Below are positions 28,659 through 40,090 of a stretch of 64,000 bases of DNA, in pieces. A model generated the notes under the pieces. It did no database searches, was not told where the DNA came from, and was given only the letters and a program-made list of their open reading frames with translations. Location of the stretch: the NCBI RefSeq assembly GCF_913060805.1, contig NZ_CAJXTC010000025.1, positions 1 to 64,000 of the forward strand, in the 5' to 3' direction. Within the stretch, counting starts at the first letter, position 1. Each line of letters opens with the position of its first letter. This stretch comes from an uncultured Draconibacterium sp. (lineage in GTDB: Bacteria; Bacteroidota; Bacteroidia; Bacteroidales; Prolixibacteraceae). The translations under genes and the position numbers were made by a program.

Positions 28659-30398
28659 TTATTCAAAACTGAACTCCTTAGCCGACGCATACATACCAAT
28701 GGTTGTTCCTGTGAACCCACCGGCTCTGGCAGTCGACAAAAAAGAAGCATCAACTTTATCTGCTATTAGTTTCCAGTCATCGTCTCCAAGCGCGTAGTAG
28801 AAAGAAAATTCGTACCCGTTGGAGGCTATTTTTAGTCGTATTTGTTCGTCGTGTAGAATGATGGTTTCGGAGCTTACTACATCAAGGGTTGTTGCTCCCA
28901 CCTTTTTTACCGAAATCGCAGTCTGTCCGTCAATTTTCTCCACCACCATTAAATACTGATGTTGCTCATTTTTCATAATTAGCATACCGGCCGATTCCGT
29001 CTCAGAATTTGGCGAGTAATACATGGCACTGGTACTTTCGAATTTATGGTGTTGCAAACGTCGACCAATAAAGGCAGGAACTTTTAGTTCGTTGGCTGCT
29101 ACATCGGCGCATTTTAAATTCAGGTAACCCGGATTTTCAGCTAGCGAATACAAACCGGCTGCATTTCCGCGCACGGTTAACCACTCCATTCCTAAGGTTG
29201 CGGCATCAAACTCATCATTCTTTGTAAAATTCCCGAAAGTGATCGACGAGTCTCTTTTTACGCCTTCCATGCGAATAATGCGGGGAACCACTTCGTCGCC
29301 TTTGGTCATATAAGGATAACCGTCCTTGCCCCATCGCACGGGCATCATAAATGTTTCGCGCCCCAGGTTTTCGAATTTGTTATCGATAGGCCGGCAAGCC
29401 AAAAATACCGACCACCACTCTCCATTGTCTTTTTGAATGATATCAGCGTGTCCGGCGCAGGTAATTGGCAACTCTCTCTCCGGACTAAGATGTTTTTGGG
29501 TAAGCATCGGATTTTCATCCCACGGCGTATATTTACCAAATGGTTTTGTACTTTTAAATATTACTTCACGGTGATTTACTGAAGTACCACCTTCTGCGCA
29601 CATCAGGTAATAGCTTCCATTTATTTTATACATGTGTGGTCCTTCAATCCAAATCGGTTTCTCCGAAAGGTCAACACCACCATTCACCAACATTATACTT
29701 TTGCCAACCGTTTTATCGGTTTCCAAATCGTACTCAATACCACGAATAGCACGATGTCCCTGGTAAGTAGATCCTCCATCCGGTTCATCATTATTTACGA
29801 TGTACGCTTTGCCGTCGTCATCAAAAAACAACGAAGGATCGATACCATGAACCTCGGGTAACCAGATTGGATCGGACCAATCGCCAAAGGGATCAGTGGT
29901 TTTTACCAGAAAATTACCACCAAGCATATTTGTGGTAATCATGTAATAGGTTTTGTTATGCGGATTGTAACTAATTGCCGGAGCAAAAATCCCGCGCGAA
30001 ATCCCCTGACCTTCCAACGGTAATTGTTCCGGCCGGTTTAACACATTTCCTATTTGTTTCCAGTTCATTAAATCGGTGCTGTGGAAAATAGGCACACCCG
30101 GGAAATAGCTGAACGTGGAAGTAACCAGGAAATAATCTTCTCCGTTGGTACAAATACTCGGATCGGAATACCACCCCGGAATTATCGGATTGTAATAATA
30201 ATCGTCGCCGGGTAATGGATTCTCGTTGTAGAAATCGTCGTTGCCGGTATAAGTGAAATAATCAAAATGTGCCACCAAACTATCGGATTTAAAATCCGGA
30301 CGGATTGAAGTGGACATCTGCTTACAGGAAGTAGAAAAAATAATTCCCACGAATGCAAGAATTAAGATCAAAGCCTGATTTAAGTTCGTTAGTTTCAT
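28659..30398 (-). CDS. GH43 beta-xylosidase / arabinofuranosidase, lipoprotein
   Basis: 579 residues, lipobox FSTSC with Cys25. A five-bladed GH43 propeller (about 66-370) has base Asp79 (WYSDPSI), the pKa-modulating Asp in HGIDPSLFFDD and the acid Glu in KPIWIEGPHMY. A C-terminal ConA-like sandwich (about 385-579) is typical of GH43 enzymes with a beta-xylosidase C2 domain. It is clearly a paralogue of the gene at 47300-49063. It should act on xylo- or arabinoxylo-oligosaccharides; exact specificity cannot be read. It lies alone between the regulator gene and the susC core. Confidence 0.9.
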   Translation of the reverse strand: MKLTNLNQALILILAFVGIIFSTSCKQMSTSIRPDFKSDSLVAHFDYFTYTGNDDFYNENPLPGDDYYYNPIIPGWYSDPSICTNGEDYFLVTSTFSYFPGVPIFHSTDLMNWKQIGNVLNRPEQLPLEGQGISRGIFAPAISYNPHNKTYYMITTNMLGGNFLVKTTDPFGDWSDPIWLPEVHGIDPSLFFDDDGKAYIVNNDEPDGGSTYQGHRAIRGIEYDLETDKTVGKSIMLVNGGVDLSEKPIWIEGPHMYKINGSYYLMCAEGGTSVNHREVIFKSTKPFGKYTPWDENPMLTQKHLSPERELPITCAGHADIIQKDNGEWWSVFLACRPIDNKFENLGRETFMMPVRWGKDGYPYMTKGDEVVPRIIRMEGVKRDSSITFGNFTKNDEFDAATLGMEWLTVRGNAAGLYSLAENPGYLNLKCADVAANELKVPAFIGRRLQHHKFESTSAMYYSPNSETESAGMLIMKNEQHQYLMVVEKIDGQTAISVKKVGATTLDVVSSETIILHDEQIRLKIASNGYEFSFYYALGDDDWKLIADKVDASFLSTARAGGFTGTTIGMYASAKEFSFE

Positions 30399-30466
30399 TT
30401 ATACTTTCAATTTAGGCGAACAATTATGAGTGCTTTCGCCATGCGTTATTCACTCGTTGTCAATTT

Positions 30467-30474
30467 CAAAAATA
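30467..30474 (-). promoter_or_regulatory. Candidate -7 box (TATTTTTG) upstream of the GH43 lipoprotein gene
   Basis: The minus strand reads TATTTTTG, a TAnnTTTG match, 69 bp before the GH43 start. No proper -33 element is seen, which would fit dependence on an activator. The rest of 30399-30678 holds an imperfect TATTGT/ACAATA inverted repeat near 30633-30655, possibly the 3' hairpin of the regulator mRNA. Confidence 0.35.
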
Positions 30475-30678
30475 TAATGAGCTACCAACGACGATTTTTA
30501 ATTTTGGATATTTAATGTTTAAATTGAGATACAATTCAGAACACGGGACAGAACAGACTGGAACACTGATACTTACAAAAGCACATTTTTAGCAAAAGGA
30601 TGTGTAAATCAGGCAAATAAGAGGATTATTGTCTGTAATTTTAAACAATAAATGAGTGTTAAAGTGGTTCAGGAATCC

Positions 30679-33600
30679 TTATCCCATCATTTGAGTAGGC
30701 GATTTTCCGAAGTGTTTACGAAATACGGTACTAAAATACCCCACACTGGCAAAACCACACTGCTCGCTTACCTCGGTTATTGAAAGTTCTTTTGTTTGTA
30801 ATAACTCCAAGGCGTGATTTAAACGAACAGCTTTTATGAAATCTGTAGGCGACTGATCCGTCAGCGATTTAATTTTTTTATACAAAAGCGAAGGACTAAC
30901 ATTCATGGCAGAGGCAAAATCGTTTTTCGAAAATTGTGCATTCGCCATGTTTTCATGTACCACCTCAATCATGCTTTTCAGAAATTTATCGTTGAGTTGG
31001 TTCTCCACAATGGCTGATTCCTCTCCCCTGCGAATCAACTTTAAGGCTTTCTCACGAATGATTTCGCGATTATTAATCAACGATCGAATACGTTGCTGAA
31101 GAATGGAAACATCAAATGGTTTAGTGAGGTAATCATCGGCACCAAGTCCCAGTCCCTGCAATTGTTCAGCTTTTCCAGCCAAAGCGGTTAATAAAATAAT
31201 TGGTAAATGCGAGGTTTCATAGGTTGATTTAATTTTACGGCACAACTCAAAACCGTCCATGTTGGGCATCATAATATCCGAAACTACCAAATCGGGCGTT
31301 TGCTTCTGAATAATATCCCAGGCTTGTACCCCATCTTCGGCCAGGTATACCTGAAATTGTGGTTCCATTGCCGTTTTCAGAAACTCGCGTAAATATTCGT
31401 TATCCTCAACAATTATCACTTTCATTTTAAGCGTAACCTGCTCTTGCTCATCATCTTCTTCATTCATAGCTGCCGGGCTTAATTCGCGGGCAGATTCAAC
31501 CGGAATGGCATTTTCCACTGCAGGTTCATTCTTTTCAACCGACGAAACGTCAACGCTCTTAACCGGAATGATTACCTGAAACAACGAACCTTCGTTCAAC
31601 TGACTTATACAGTTGATCTTTCCGCCATGCAAAGTCACGTAGTTTTTTACCAAAAGTAAACCAATACCAGACCCAACAATTTTTGAGTTCACCACATTTT
31701 CGGCCCGGTAATACTCCTTAAACAACTGACGTTGTGCCTTTTTGCTAATTCCTATTCCATGATCCTGAACTTCAAGCATCCATCTGCTTTCCGAACAGTT
31801 TAAACGGACTGTAACCTCAGTATTTGGTTTCGAATATTTTATGGCGTTCGAGATTAAATTGTCAACTACCTTGTCGATCAATGTTTCGTCGATTGCTGTA
31901 ATAAATTCAGAAAGATTAGCCGAAAACCTGAGAGCGATATCTTTATTGCCCGCATACGATTCGAACATCATTACCCGGTTTTCGATGATTTTTACCAAAT
32001 CCACCATTTGAAGCGAAAGGCGTTCTTTCCCTATATCCGATTTCTGAAAATCCATAAGTTGTGTTACCACATTTAGCAAACGTTGCGTTTGTTCCGTTGC
32101 CAGGTGCAAATAATGATGCCCTTTTCCCGACAGACCGGATTCCTTGTTCAACTCTTCTACCGGACCTTTGATCAGGGTTAATGAAGTACGAATATCGTGC
32201 GCAGTATTGGCAAAAAACCGGATCTTTTCTTCCGAATGGATTTTCTTCAGGTTATGAATATAATAGAGAAGCAAAAAGAACAGCAGCCCAACGACGAAGG
32301 TAATTACAAGCAGTTGGAACCACCAGGCTGCCCAAAAAGGTGGAATAACATTTAACTCAATGGAACGCTCGGCCAAAAGCCGTGTATTTGAGCTATCGAA
32401 CATCTTAATTTGCAAGGTATAATCTCCGCTTGGAATATTTGAATAAGAAAGAATCCTGTTGTTTGAAGGGTTTGTCCAATCCTCATCAAGACCATTCATT
32501 TTCCAGGAGAATTTAGCTCCCGGAGAAACGACCTCGATGGGTAACATTTCAAGCGTAATGGTATTCTGAGTGTATTTCAGTGACAATTTTTCAAGTTCGT
32601 TCAACGGACTGTCGAGCATAGTTGAATCGAGATCGCGAATGGATCGGCCCGATATGGAAAGTTCCTGCAAAAATATGCTCCCCTTACCTTCTACCGGTTC
32701 AATTTCTTTTGGATCGACAATTACCACCCCGTTATTTGTTCCCCACATCAATCGCCCATCATCAATAATCTGCGAGGCACGAAGATTATACGATACATTG
32801 CTAATACCCGGAAACGAATTAAATGTTAGTACCGATTTATCCTTTTCATCCATCCTGCACAGTCCCTGTTCTGTTGCAATCCAGAGATAACCATTGAAGT
32901 ACTCGATACTTGATATGAAATTTGAAGGCAGGCCTTCATCTACCGTGTAACTTTCCGTTTCCCCGGTTACAAAGTCGTAGTGAATTACTCCACTTCCCAC
33001 GGTACAAAGCCAAGCCTCGTTGTTTTTTAAGAATATATCGTTTATAATATTGCCTTCAACAATATTTTCAGTCTCACCCGTATTTTTATCGAATAAAACA
33101 AGTCCGTTGGTGTTGCATATCAGCAATTTGTATTCTTCGTAATCAACTAATTTACCGGCCGTAACAATTGGAAATGAAGTGTATTCATCTCGTCTTAAAT
33201 CATAGCGAATTAAGTCGCCCCGAACGCCACCGATCCACAAAAAACCATCCCGGTCTTCCATAAAATCAAACACGTAATCGCCGGCAAACTGACCATTTGT
33301 AGTTTTCTGGCTCAGGTGTTTTAACTCGCGGCCTGTTTTTTCATCTAAAACGTACACACCCGAAGAATAAGTACCGGCCCATATCCTTCCCCGGCTATCT
33401 TCTTCGAGGGTTAAAAATACCTGCGCGTCGTCTTCATTATTGTGGTAAAACGATTTCCATTGTCGGGTAGAAACATTCTGAAAACTAATGCCGTTATTCG
33501 TAGCAAACCAAAGGTTGCCACGTGAATCTTCCAGTACATCGTTTACATCATCGTTAATCAACGAATTTGTATTGTTTGTAATGTGCCTGATCTGCGAATA

Positions 33601-34599
33601 CACCGGGTTAGCCATATCGAAATAAGAAGCTCCGCCACTGTAGGTACACACCCAAATTCGGTTATTCTTGTCGCGGTATATATCGTAAACGCCGTTCCCT
33701 TTTAACGATTCAGGATTATCGGCATCTTCTTTCATTACATCTAATATCTGGTGAGTATACTTATCTATTTCCCAAACTCCTTGTCCGTCAATTCCAATTA
33801 ATACAGATGAACCTGTATAGTTTTCGATTGCAAGAACAGGTTGATTGGCAATATCAGGTATATGTATTAATTGCTTTTCGTCACCATCGCGCAACACATA
33901 AACCCCGTCTCCAATCGTTCCAATCCATATCTCGTTGGGTATAATTTTAGTGGACAAAAAAGAAACACTGAACACTTCGTCCTCAGGATATTCAAAATAG
34001 GTTCCGGCACTCATGTCCGTTGTATTATAAATACCAATTCTGTCAGTAGCCGAAAATATGATTGTCTCATCATCCAGCCAGGTCATGGCCCGAATACCAT
34101 TTGTTACCGATGTAGCTTTCTGCCCCTCCTCCTCTGAAAAGTAGAACATTCCGGCGGTTGTTGAAATCCATAAACGTCCCTCTTGATCAACCAACAAACT
34201 GGAAACTGACAGGTATGGATTTCGAAGTTTCTGAGAGAGATTAACAAGAAACTCAAAACGGTCTTTTATTTCGTTGTATTTATAAATCTGACTACTATTG
34301 GTAAAAGCATAGAGCCCGTTTTCTGAATAGGTCAACTTCACATTAACAATATCCGTGGTTTCGTAAGGAAGTTGGTAAATACGAATATCGTCCTGCGTGT
34401 AACGAATAATTCCCATTTTCGACGAGATCCAGATAAAACCATTATCGTTGCCACAAACCTTGTTGGTTTCGCGTAAGGAAATGTCATATTCATCGTTCAG
34501 ATTGTAAAAATGAACATTATTACGGTTTTGAGCGAACAACACTGAGTTCGCACCGATGAAACAGAATAGAACAAATAGAATGTAATAATACCTCTTCAT
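30679..34599 (-). CDS. Hybrid two-component system regulator (HTCS) of the xylan locus
   Basis: 1306 residues. After a signal peptide (about 1-24) come periplasmic Reg_prop beta-propeller repeats (about 25-690) and a Y_Y_Y Ig-like domain (about 690-752), then one membrane helix (about 757-781). Inside the cell are a HisKA domain with phospho-His801 in NTAHDIRTSLTLI, an HATPase domain (N box NLISNAIKYSK, G boxes DHGIGIS and GSGIGL), a receiver domain from 1059 with phospho-Asp1108 (VVSDIMMPNMDG) and Lys in LTKPF, and an AraC-type HTH (about 1210-1306). HTCS proteins bind a linear oligosaccharide in the periplasm and activate their cognate locus. It is the only regulator visible among the xylan genes. 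Confidence 0.96.
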   Translation of the reverse strand: MKRYYYILFVLFCFIGANSVLFAQNRNNVHFYNLNDEYDISLRETNKVCGNDNGFIWISSKMGIIRYTQDDIRIYQLPYETTDIVNVKLTYSENGLYAFTNSSQIYKYNEIKDRFEFLVNLSQKLRNPYLSVSSLLVDQEGRLWISTTAGMFYFSEEEGQKATSVTNGIRAMTWLDDETIIFSATDRIGIYNTTDMSAGTYFEYPEDEVFSVSFLSTKIIPNEIWIGTIGDGVYVLRDGDEKQLIHIPDIANQPVLAIENYTGSSVLIGIDGQGVWEIDKYTHQILDVMKEDADNPESLKGNGVYDIYRDKNNRIWVCTYSGGASYFDMANPVYSQIRHITNNTNSLINDDVNDVLEDSRGNLWFATNNGISFQNVSTRQWKSFYHNNEDDAQVFLTLEEDSRGRIWAGTYSSGVYVLDEKTGRELKHLSQKTTNGQFAGDYVFDFMEDRDGFLWIGGVRGDLIRYDLRRDEYTSFPIVTAGKLVDYEEYKLLICNTNGLVLFDKNTGETENIVEGNIINDIFLKNNEAWLCTVGSGVIHYDFVTGETESYTVDEGLPSNFISSIEYFNGYLWIATEQGLCRMDEKDKSVLTFNSFPGISNVSYNLRASQIIDDGRLMWGTNNGVVIVDPKEIEPVEGKGSIFLQELSISGRSIRDLDSTMLDSPLNELEKLSLKYTQNTITLEMLPIEVVSPGAKFSWKMNGLDEDWTNPSNNRILSYSNIPSGDYTLQIKMFDSSNTRLLAERSIELNVIPPFWAAWWFQLLVITFVVGLLFFLLLYYIHNLKKIHSEEKIRFFANTAHDIRTSLTLIKGPVEELNKESGLSGKGHHYLHLATEQTQRLLNVVTQLMDFQKSDIGKERLSLQMVDLVKIIENRVMMFESYAGNKDIALRFSANLSEFITAIDETLIDKVVDNLISNAIKYSKPNTEVTVRLNCSESRWMLEVQDHGIGISKKAQRQLFKEYYRAENVVNSKIVGSGIGLLLVKNYVTLHGGKINCISQLNEGSLFQVIIPVKSVDVSSVEKNEPAVENAIPVESARELSPAAMNEEDDEQEQVTLKMKVIIVEDNEYLREFLKTAMEPQFQVYLAEDGVQAWDIIQKQTPDLVVSDIMMPNMDGFELCRKIKSTYETSHLPIILLTALAGKAEQLQGLGLGADDYLTKPFDVSILQQRIRSLINNREIIREKALKLIRRGEESAIVENQLNDKFLKSMIEVVHENMANAQFSKNDFASAMNVSPSLLYKKIKSLTDQSPTDFIKAVRLNHALELLQTKELSITEVSEQCGFASVGYFSTVFRKHFGKSPTQMMG

Positions 34600-34751
34600 A
34601 AAAACCTCCCCAGACTTAATAGCTTATCACAGTATAAAAAAACAGAAATTCTTAAAACAATCTATACTACTATTAATAAAAATGACTTTCGTATTTATCC
34701 CTCTTTTCTTAAAAACACCTCTCGGCTGGTACTAGTTAGCAAAATGACAGA

Positions 34752-34785
34752 GGACCCGGATGAAGTTTTATACTTTTCCGGATCC
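34752..34785 (-). terminator. Stem-loop downstream of GH8
   Basis: GGATCCGGA pairs with TCCGGGTCC (one G-U) and an inner AAGT/AACTT helix extends the stem; it lies 75 bp after the GH8 stop on the minus strand. There is little T-run, so it may be a weak terminator or mRNA stabiliser ending the GH43-to-GH8 unit before the regulator gene. No TAnnTTTG box was seen in the remaining gap 34600-34859. Confidence 0.45.
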
Positions 34786-34859
34786 TTCTGATCAATGTAA
34801 ACTAATCTATCAATAACTATAAAAACTAAATCTCATAACTAATTCAAAAACGCAATTCC

Positions 34860-36152
34860 TTACTTCGCTGCAGCGGGTAATATTGCCTGGTAATTACCGC
34901 TTAAATGCATTAAACTAAAAAGGTACATCAAGCCGTCGAAATACTGATCGAAGTAACCGTCATCGTAAGGTTCGAATTTGGCATTCCACAACTCGTGCAC
35001 AAAATCATAATCAGGATCAACATCTCCAATTAATGAGGCAGAAGCCGAAGTTGCCACCAAACCCAACGAATGACGCAGTTTTCTGTATCCTCCTGCAGCC
35101 AGAATCCATTCCGGCTCTGTTCCGTCAGGATTATACTGATCGTTAAATGTTTTAATTCCCTCTTTTCGCAAAAATCCCTGAAACCGGCTGGCGTAATCTT
35201 CCTGCCACGCTTTGTCTTTGTCAAACCAAACGTAGTCCATGGCAATGTTCATAGGCACGCGCCACGAATCATATCGAAACGCCTGTGGCATCCAACGCGC
35301 ATCGTGTTTTGAGCCGTCAAAATTGGCATAATCGTAATTTAAGCCGGTTACCGGATGACAAGCACGATGCAGAAATACACGAGCCGTATCGGCACAATCG
35401 CGGTAAAACTGTTCGTGACCATCGTTGGCAAAATCGGCCCACACTTCCATAAACGCCGGTAAGTGGTACGACGGATCGGTCCAGTTGTAACCATCTCCTT
35501 CGGGAACAAAACTTATTTGTTTGTGCTCCACATTTATTACATGATGAATGCCGCCTGTTCCGTCTTTTGCCCACATTGCATCCAGTATGCGGCGCGCCTC
35601 GGCATAGTAATCAATTCCGGTGTCGTTACCCCAACGGTTAGATGCAAACAACAGCGAGGTTACAAAATACAACTCACCATCGGAAGCCGAACCAACTGAA
35701 TTTTTCTCGTTGGTTTTTGGGTTGATACTCCAGGCAAAATAAGCTTCGCGCGGCCCCGACTGGTGCTGCATATATTTTTTACTCCAACGCCAGAGCTTGT
35801 CGAACATTTCCTTTTTATTGAACTGAACGGCCACCATCATTCCGTACGACATTCCCTCTGAACGTGCGTCGTGGTTTTTCAAATCGGAAACATAGGCCAG
35901 TGAATCTTCCACTTCGAAATAAACACGGTTCGGCCCTTCAAAAAGATCTGTGTAAGCTTTCTTCAATTTGGCATCAATTTCGGTTTGTGAATAACCGGCT
36001 TGTAAAAGGAGGTTTGGATACTCACCCGTGTAATAAGCTCCCGTTTTTTGATTCGTTTGTGCGAATAAAACAGAGGAAATACTTAAAAGCAACATTAACA
36101 AGTACACCTTGTAAACAGCTTTATATTTTATGGTTTTAAGTTTTAAGTTCAT
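34860..36152 (-). CDS. GH8 xylanase / reducing-end xylose-releasing exo-oligoxylanase
   Basis: 430 residues with a signal peptide ending VLFAQ (about 32). The GH8 (alpha/alpha)6 barrel has the acid Glu99 in ARSEGMSYGMM and the conserved SASDGELYFVTSLLFA segment with the catalytic-region Asp. Close relatives in xylan loci are either endo-xylanases or Rex-type enzymes trimming xylose from reducing ends; the sequence alone does not decide. It is the last gene of the seven-gene group running from the GH43 at 49063. Length is normal for single-domain GH8. Confidence 0.92.
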   Translation of the reverse strand: MNLKLKTIKYKAVYKVYLLMLLLSISSVLFAQTNQKTGAYYTGEYPNLLLQAGYSQTEIDAKLKKAYTDLFEGPNRVYFEVEDSLAYVSDLKNHDARSEGMSYGMMVAVQFNKKEMFDKLWRWSKKYMQHQSGPREAYFAWSINPKTNEKNSVGSASDGELYFVTSLLFASNRWGNDTGIDYYAEARRILDAMWAKDGTGGIHHVINVEHKQISFVPEGDGYNWTDPSYHLPAFMEVWADFANDGHEQFYRDCADTARVFLHRACHPVTGLNYDYANFDGSKHDARWMPQAFRYDSWRVPMNIAMDYVWFDKDKAWQEDYASRFQGFLRKEGIKTFNDQYNPDGTEPEWILAAGGYRKLRHSLGLVATSASASLIGDVDPDYDFVHELWNAKFEPYDDGYFDQYFDGLMYLFSLMHLSGNYQAILPAAAK

Positions 36153-36196
36153 TGGTAAAGTCTTTAAATTATTTGGTGATTTTCAATTCAAATGTG

Positions 36197-37549
36197 TTAG
36201 CGATCAAACTGAATCCAATCGATTTCTACCGGATCATTGCTGATGTGTTCCACCTTTAAATTATGCACTCCTTTTACTGATTTTAACGTTTTGGTTTCTA
36301 TTGTTTTCCATCCATTATTTGCCGGCACTTCAATTTTTGCGATTACATTTTCATTATCAGATACTACCTGAATTACTCCTCCATTATCTGCTTTAACACG
36401 CACCTGGATCGTTTTCGGTTTCTTCTTAAAATCAACCGAATTATAGCTAATCCAGTCGCCTTTTTTCTCAAAAATTGTTTTCCAGCCGTCAAAAGTGTTT
36501 TCAGGATTCAGAAACTCAATACTTGCATTTTCACTTTTAGCACTGTAGCGATCGATTTCAATATTTGAGTTAGAAGGTGTCACTCCTACTCCACGAAGCG
36601 TCGGAGCTACCTTTTGAATAGTACCATCCGCATTAAAAAACAGGCTGTCGATTCGTACGGAGCGGTTTTTATCAAATTGCGGCGAATAATCATTGTGGTG
36701 ATAAAACAGGTACCACTGATCTTTGTACTCAATTACTGAGTGGTGGTTGGTCCAACAACCTACAGGCGACTCGTCCATGATCACTCCGGTCATTTCAAAA
36801 GGCCCCATTGGATGATCTCCTATGGCATATTCCAGACGTTCAGTTTTGTTTTCAACGTGTGGAAAAGTCAGGTAATATTTATCATTTCGTTCAAACACCC
36901 ACGGACCTTCTTTTAATCCTTCTTCCGGGAGATTAGGAATGATCATCGGCTCCGAATCCAGCTCCAGCATATTGTCTTTCAGTTTAGCGACAAAAATATT
37001 TCCTTGCGACCAGTACAAATATGCTTGCCCATCCTTATCAATCAATACATTCGGATCTATTCCGTGTACTCCTTCAATATTCTTTTCCTGCGGAACATAC
37101 GGTCCTTCAGGCTTATCCGCAACGGCAACACCAATTCCAAAACCTCGCTCGCCACTTGGGCCGTCAGCCTTTGTATTGGACGGAAAATAAAAATAGTATT
37201 TACCGTTTCGTTCCACACAATCGGGCGCCCACATGCTGTACGATGTAGCATCCACCCAGTCAGCATCGTACTGGCTCACAATCATTCCATGATCAGTCCA
37301 ATCAGTAAGATTTTCAGAAGAAAATACATGATAATCTTCCATGCAAAACCAATCTTTACGGAGGCCGTTACCTTCGGGTGCCTGAATATCGTGCGATGGA
37401 AACACATAAACTTTCCCATTGAAGACTCTCGCCGACGGATCGGCAGTAAATTGGTCGCGAATAAATGGATTCTGAGCAGAAGTACTTTTCATACTACACA
37501 TGGAAACCACACAAATAAACGCGAATATCAGATTTATTTTATTCTTCAT
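36197..37549 (-). CDS. GH43 arabinofuranosidase-type enzyme with C-terminal CBM6
   Basis: 450 residues with a signal peptide ending STSAQ. The propeller (about 27-320) has base Asp (TADPSARV), Asp in HGIDPNVLIDKDG and acid Glu in LKEGPWVFE; the WTNHHSVIEY segment is also typical. Residues about 325-450 form a CBM6-like sandwich (FDGWKTIFEKKGDWISYNSVDF, ending DWIQFDR). Enzymes of this layout release arabinofuranose from arabinoxylan. It differs clearly from the other three GH43s of the locus. It lies 44 bp after the CE6-like gene and 44 bp before GH8 (transcription order), so cotranscription is likely. Confidence 0.88.
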   Translation of the reverse strand: MKNKINLIFAFICVVSMCSMKSTSAQNPFIRDQFTADPSARVFNGKVYVFPSHDIQAPEGNGLRKDWFCMEDYHVFSSENLTDWTDHGMIVSQYDADWVDATSYSMWAPDCVERNGKYYFYFPSNTKADGPSGERGFGIGVAVADKPEGPYVPQEKNIEGVHGIDPNVLIDKDGQAYLYWSQGNIFVAKLKDNMLELDSEPMIIPNLPEEGLKEGPWVFERNDKYYLTFPHVENKTERLEYAIGDHPMGPFEMTGVIMDESPVGCWTNHHSVIEYKDQWYLFYHHNDYSPQFDKNRSVRIDSLFFNADGTIQKVAPTLRGVGVTPSNSNIEIDRYSAKSENASIEFLNPENTFDGWKTIFEKKGDWISYNSVDFKKKPKTIQVRVKADNGGVIQVVSDNENVIAKIEVPANNGWKTIETKTLKSVKGVHNLKVEHISNDPVEIDWIQFDR

Positions 37550-37593
37550 TGGTTTTAGTTTTTTCGTTTTATTGTCCTTTAGTTATCAATATT

Positions 37594-38469
<876 letters not shown>

Positions 38470-38486
38470 CTATCCGATTACAGTCA

Positions 38487-40061
38487 TTATTTTTCTGTAA
38501 GTTGATCACTGATTTTGAAATAATCAAAGTCCACAAAACCTCCCGGATTTTTGGTCGCGTAATTAAACAAGCCAAAACGATAGCCCATAAAATGATCCAG
38601 GGTATACAACATTTTCAGTTGCGAACCAATTGGAGTCCAGTTTTTACCGTCGAGGCTATAAAAGAAATTTGCAACATCTTTACGATCCTTAAAATCACAC
38701 TCAGCTTTCAGATAAACCGTTTTCTGTGTAAGCGGTAAACTTTCAACCTCTTCAGGCGTGTCGGTCTGGCCACTTACCATGACGATCTTTTTCTTGCCGT
38801 TTTCAAACTTCACCCCTACCTGACCGAAATTTTTCTGCAAGAGTACCAGCCCGGCAAAATCACCTTCTTTCATATTCGAAACATCAATGGAAGTTGAGCC
38901 CGAGCACTCAGGGCCGATAGTACGTTGCGTCAATGTATTTTTTGCCAGGAAAATACTATTGTCAATCCGTCCGGTTTTTAGACGCAAATAGCCTTTGCGC
39001 TCGCGAACCGACCAAAGCGAATGATCCGGATTGTGGTTCCATTGCCAAACCAGTGGAAGATCGGCATCTTTTTTACTGCGTTTAAAATCGTCTGAAGCGA
39101 CAATACCCGGAATCAATCCCTTGCTTGCGGGAAGCTCGAGAGTTTCCGGCACTTTTCCATCAACACCTAACACCGGCCAGTCATTTTCCCAATTTACCGG
39201 CACGAGATACGGAATACGGCCAACGGCGCCATTGTCGCGGAACAAATAGCTAAACCAGCGTCCATCGGGGGTATCGATTAAACCGCCCTGAGCAACACCT
39301 TTATCCTGCAGCGCTAATTTGCCCTCCCACGGGCCATTGATGTTATCGGCGCGATGAATGACCACAGTGCGCATGCCACCGCGAGGCCAGGTAATATTAA
39401 ACAGGTAGTATTTACCGTTTACTTTGAATAACTGCGAACCTTCGGCGCCAAGCATAATATTATCGCCAGCCGGTGCACTCGCATCTTCAATTAACACCCT
39501 TTCAGTTCCTTCTTTAATTCCGGAAAGGTCAGCTTTCAACTCTACAATTGCCAGCTTTCTAACTCCCCAAATCATATATATCCGGCCATCATCGTCGAAG
39601 AAAATGCTGTGATCATGATAAGACGGTTTAAATTTTTTAAGCTCCCAAGGACCATTCTCAATGTCTTTGGTGGAATAAATATAAGTGGTTCCTGTAGTTC
39701 CGGAAAAGGTCGATACATAGTAAGTATCGTTATGGTATCGGATACAACTTGCCCATGATCCGCGGCCATAGTCGCTCTTGCCGTTTTCCAGATTCTGAAC
39801 GTCGGTATCCTCCAAAATGTCGTAACAATAATTCACCAGTTCCCAATTCACCAGATCTTTCGATTTCATAATAGGCACCCCGGGATTCATGTGCATGGTA
39901 GTGCTACTCATGTAATAAGTGTCTCCCACACGGATCATCGCCATATCAGGGACATCGGCGTAAATAAGAGGATTCGTGGCTTTGTTGTCCTGCGCAAAAG
40001 TTGGATTTACTGTCAGGAACATGCTGAGTAAGTAGAAAAAAAGCAAATATTGTTTAAGCAT
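38487..40061 (-). CDS. GH43 (subfamily 12-like) exo-enzyme with ConA-like C-domain
   Basis: 524 residues, signal peptide ending PTFAQ. The propeller carries Asp in YADVPDMAMIR, the SKDLVNWELV motif, Asp in YHDHSIFFDDDGRIYMIWG and Glu in LGAEGSQLFKV; a ConA-like domain fills about 325-524. The DVPDM form of the base motif and the 520-residue length fit GH43_12-type enzymes (from memory), which include arabinofuranosidases and beta-xylosidases. It lies 29 bp after GH115 copy 2 and 47 bp before the CE6-like gene. Confidence 0.88.
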   Translation of the reverse strand: MLKQYLLFFYLLSMFLTVNPTFAQDNKATNPLIYADVPDMAMIRVGDTYYMSSTTMHMNPGVPIMKSKDLVNWELVNYCYDILEDTDVQNLENGKSDYGRGSWASCIRYHNDTYYVSTFSGTTGTTYIYSTKDIENGPWELKKFKPSYHDHSIFFDDDGRIYMIWGVRKLAIVELKADLSGIKEGTERVLIEDASAPAGDNIMLGAEGSQLFKVNGKYYLFNITWPRGGMRTVVIHRADNINGPWEGKLALQDKGVAQGGLIDTPDGRWFSYLFRDNGAVGRIPYLVPVNWENDWPVLGVDGKVPETLELPASKGLIPGIVASDDFKRSKKDADLPLVWQWNHNPDHSLWSVRERKGYLRLKTGRIDNSIFLAKNTLTQRTIGPECSGSTSIDVSNMKEGDFAGLVLLQKNFGQVGVKFENGKKKIVMVSGQTDTPEEVESLPLTQKTVYLKAECDFKDRKDVANFFYSLDGKNWTPIGSQLKMLYTLDHFMGYRFGLFNYATKNPGGFVDFDYFKISDQLTEK

Positions 40062-40090
40062 GGTTCAATTTATTTTGATTGTTTATTTTT

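Noticed and set aside
30633-30655. TATTGT/ACAATA inverted repeat after the HTCS gene as a terminator
   Set aside because: Weak AT-only stem with a 12-nt loop and no T-run; noted only within the promoter entry.
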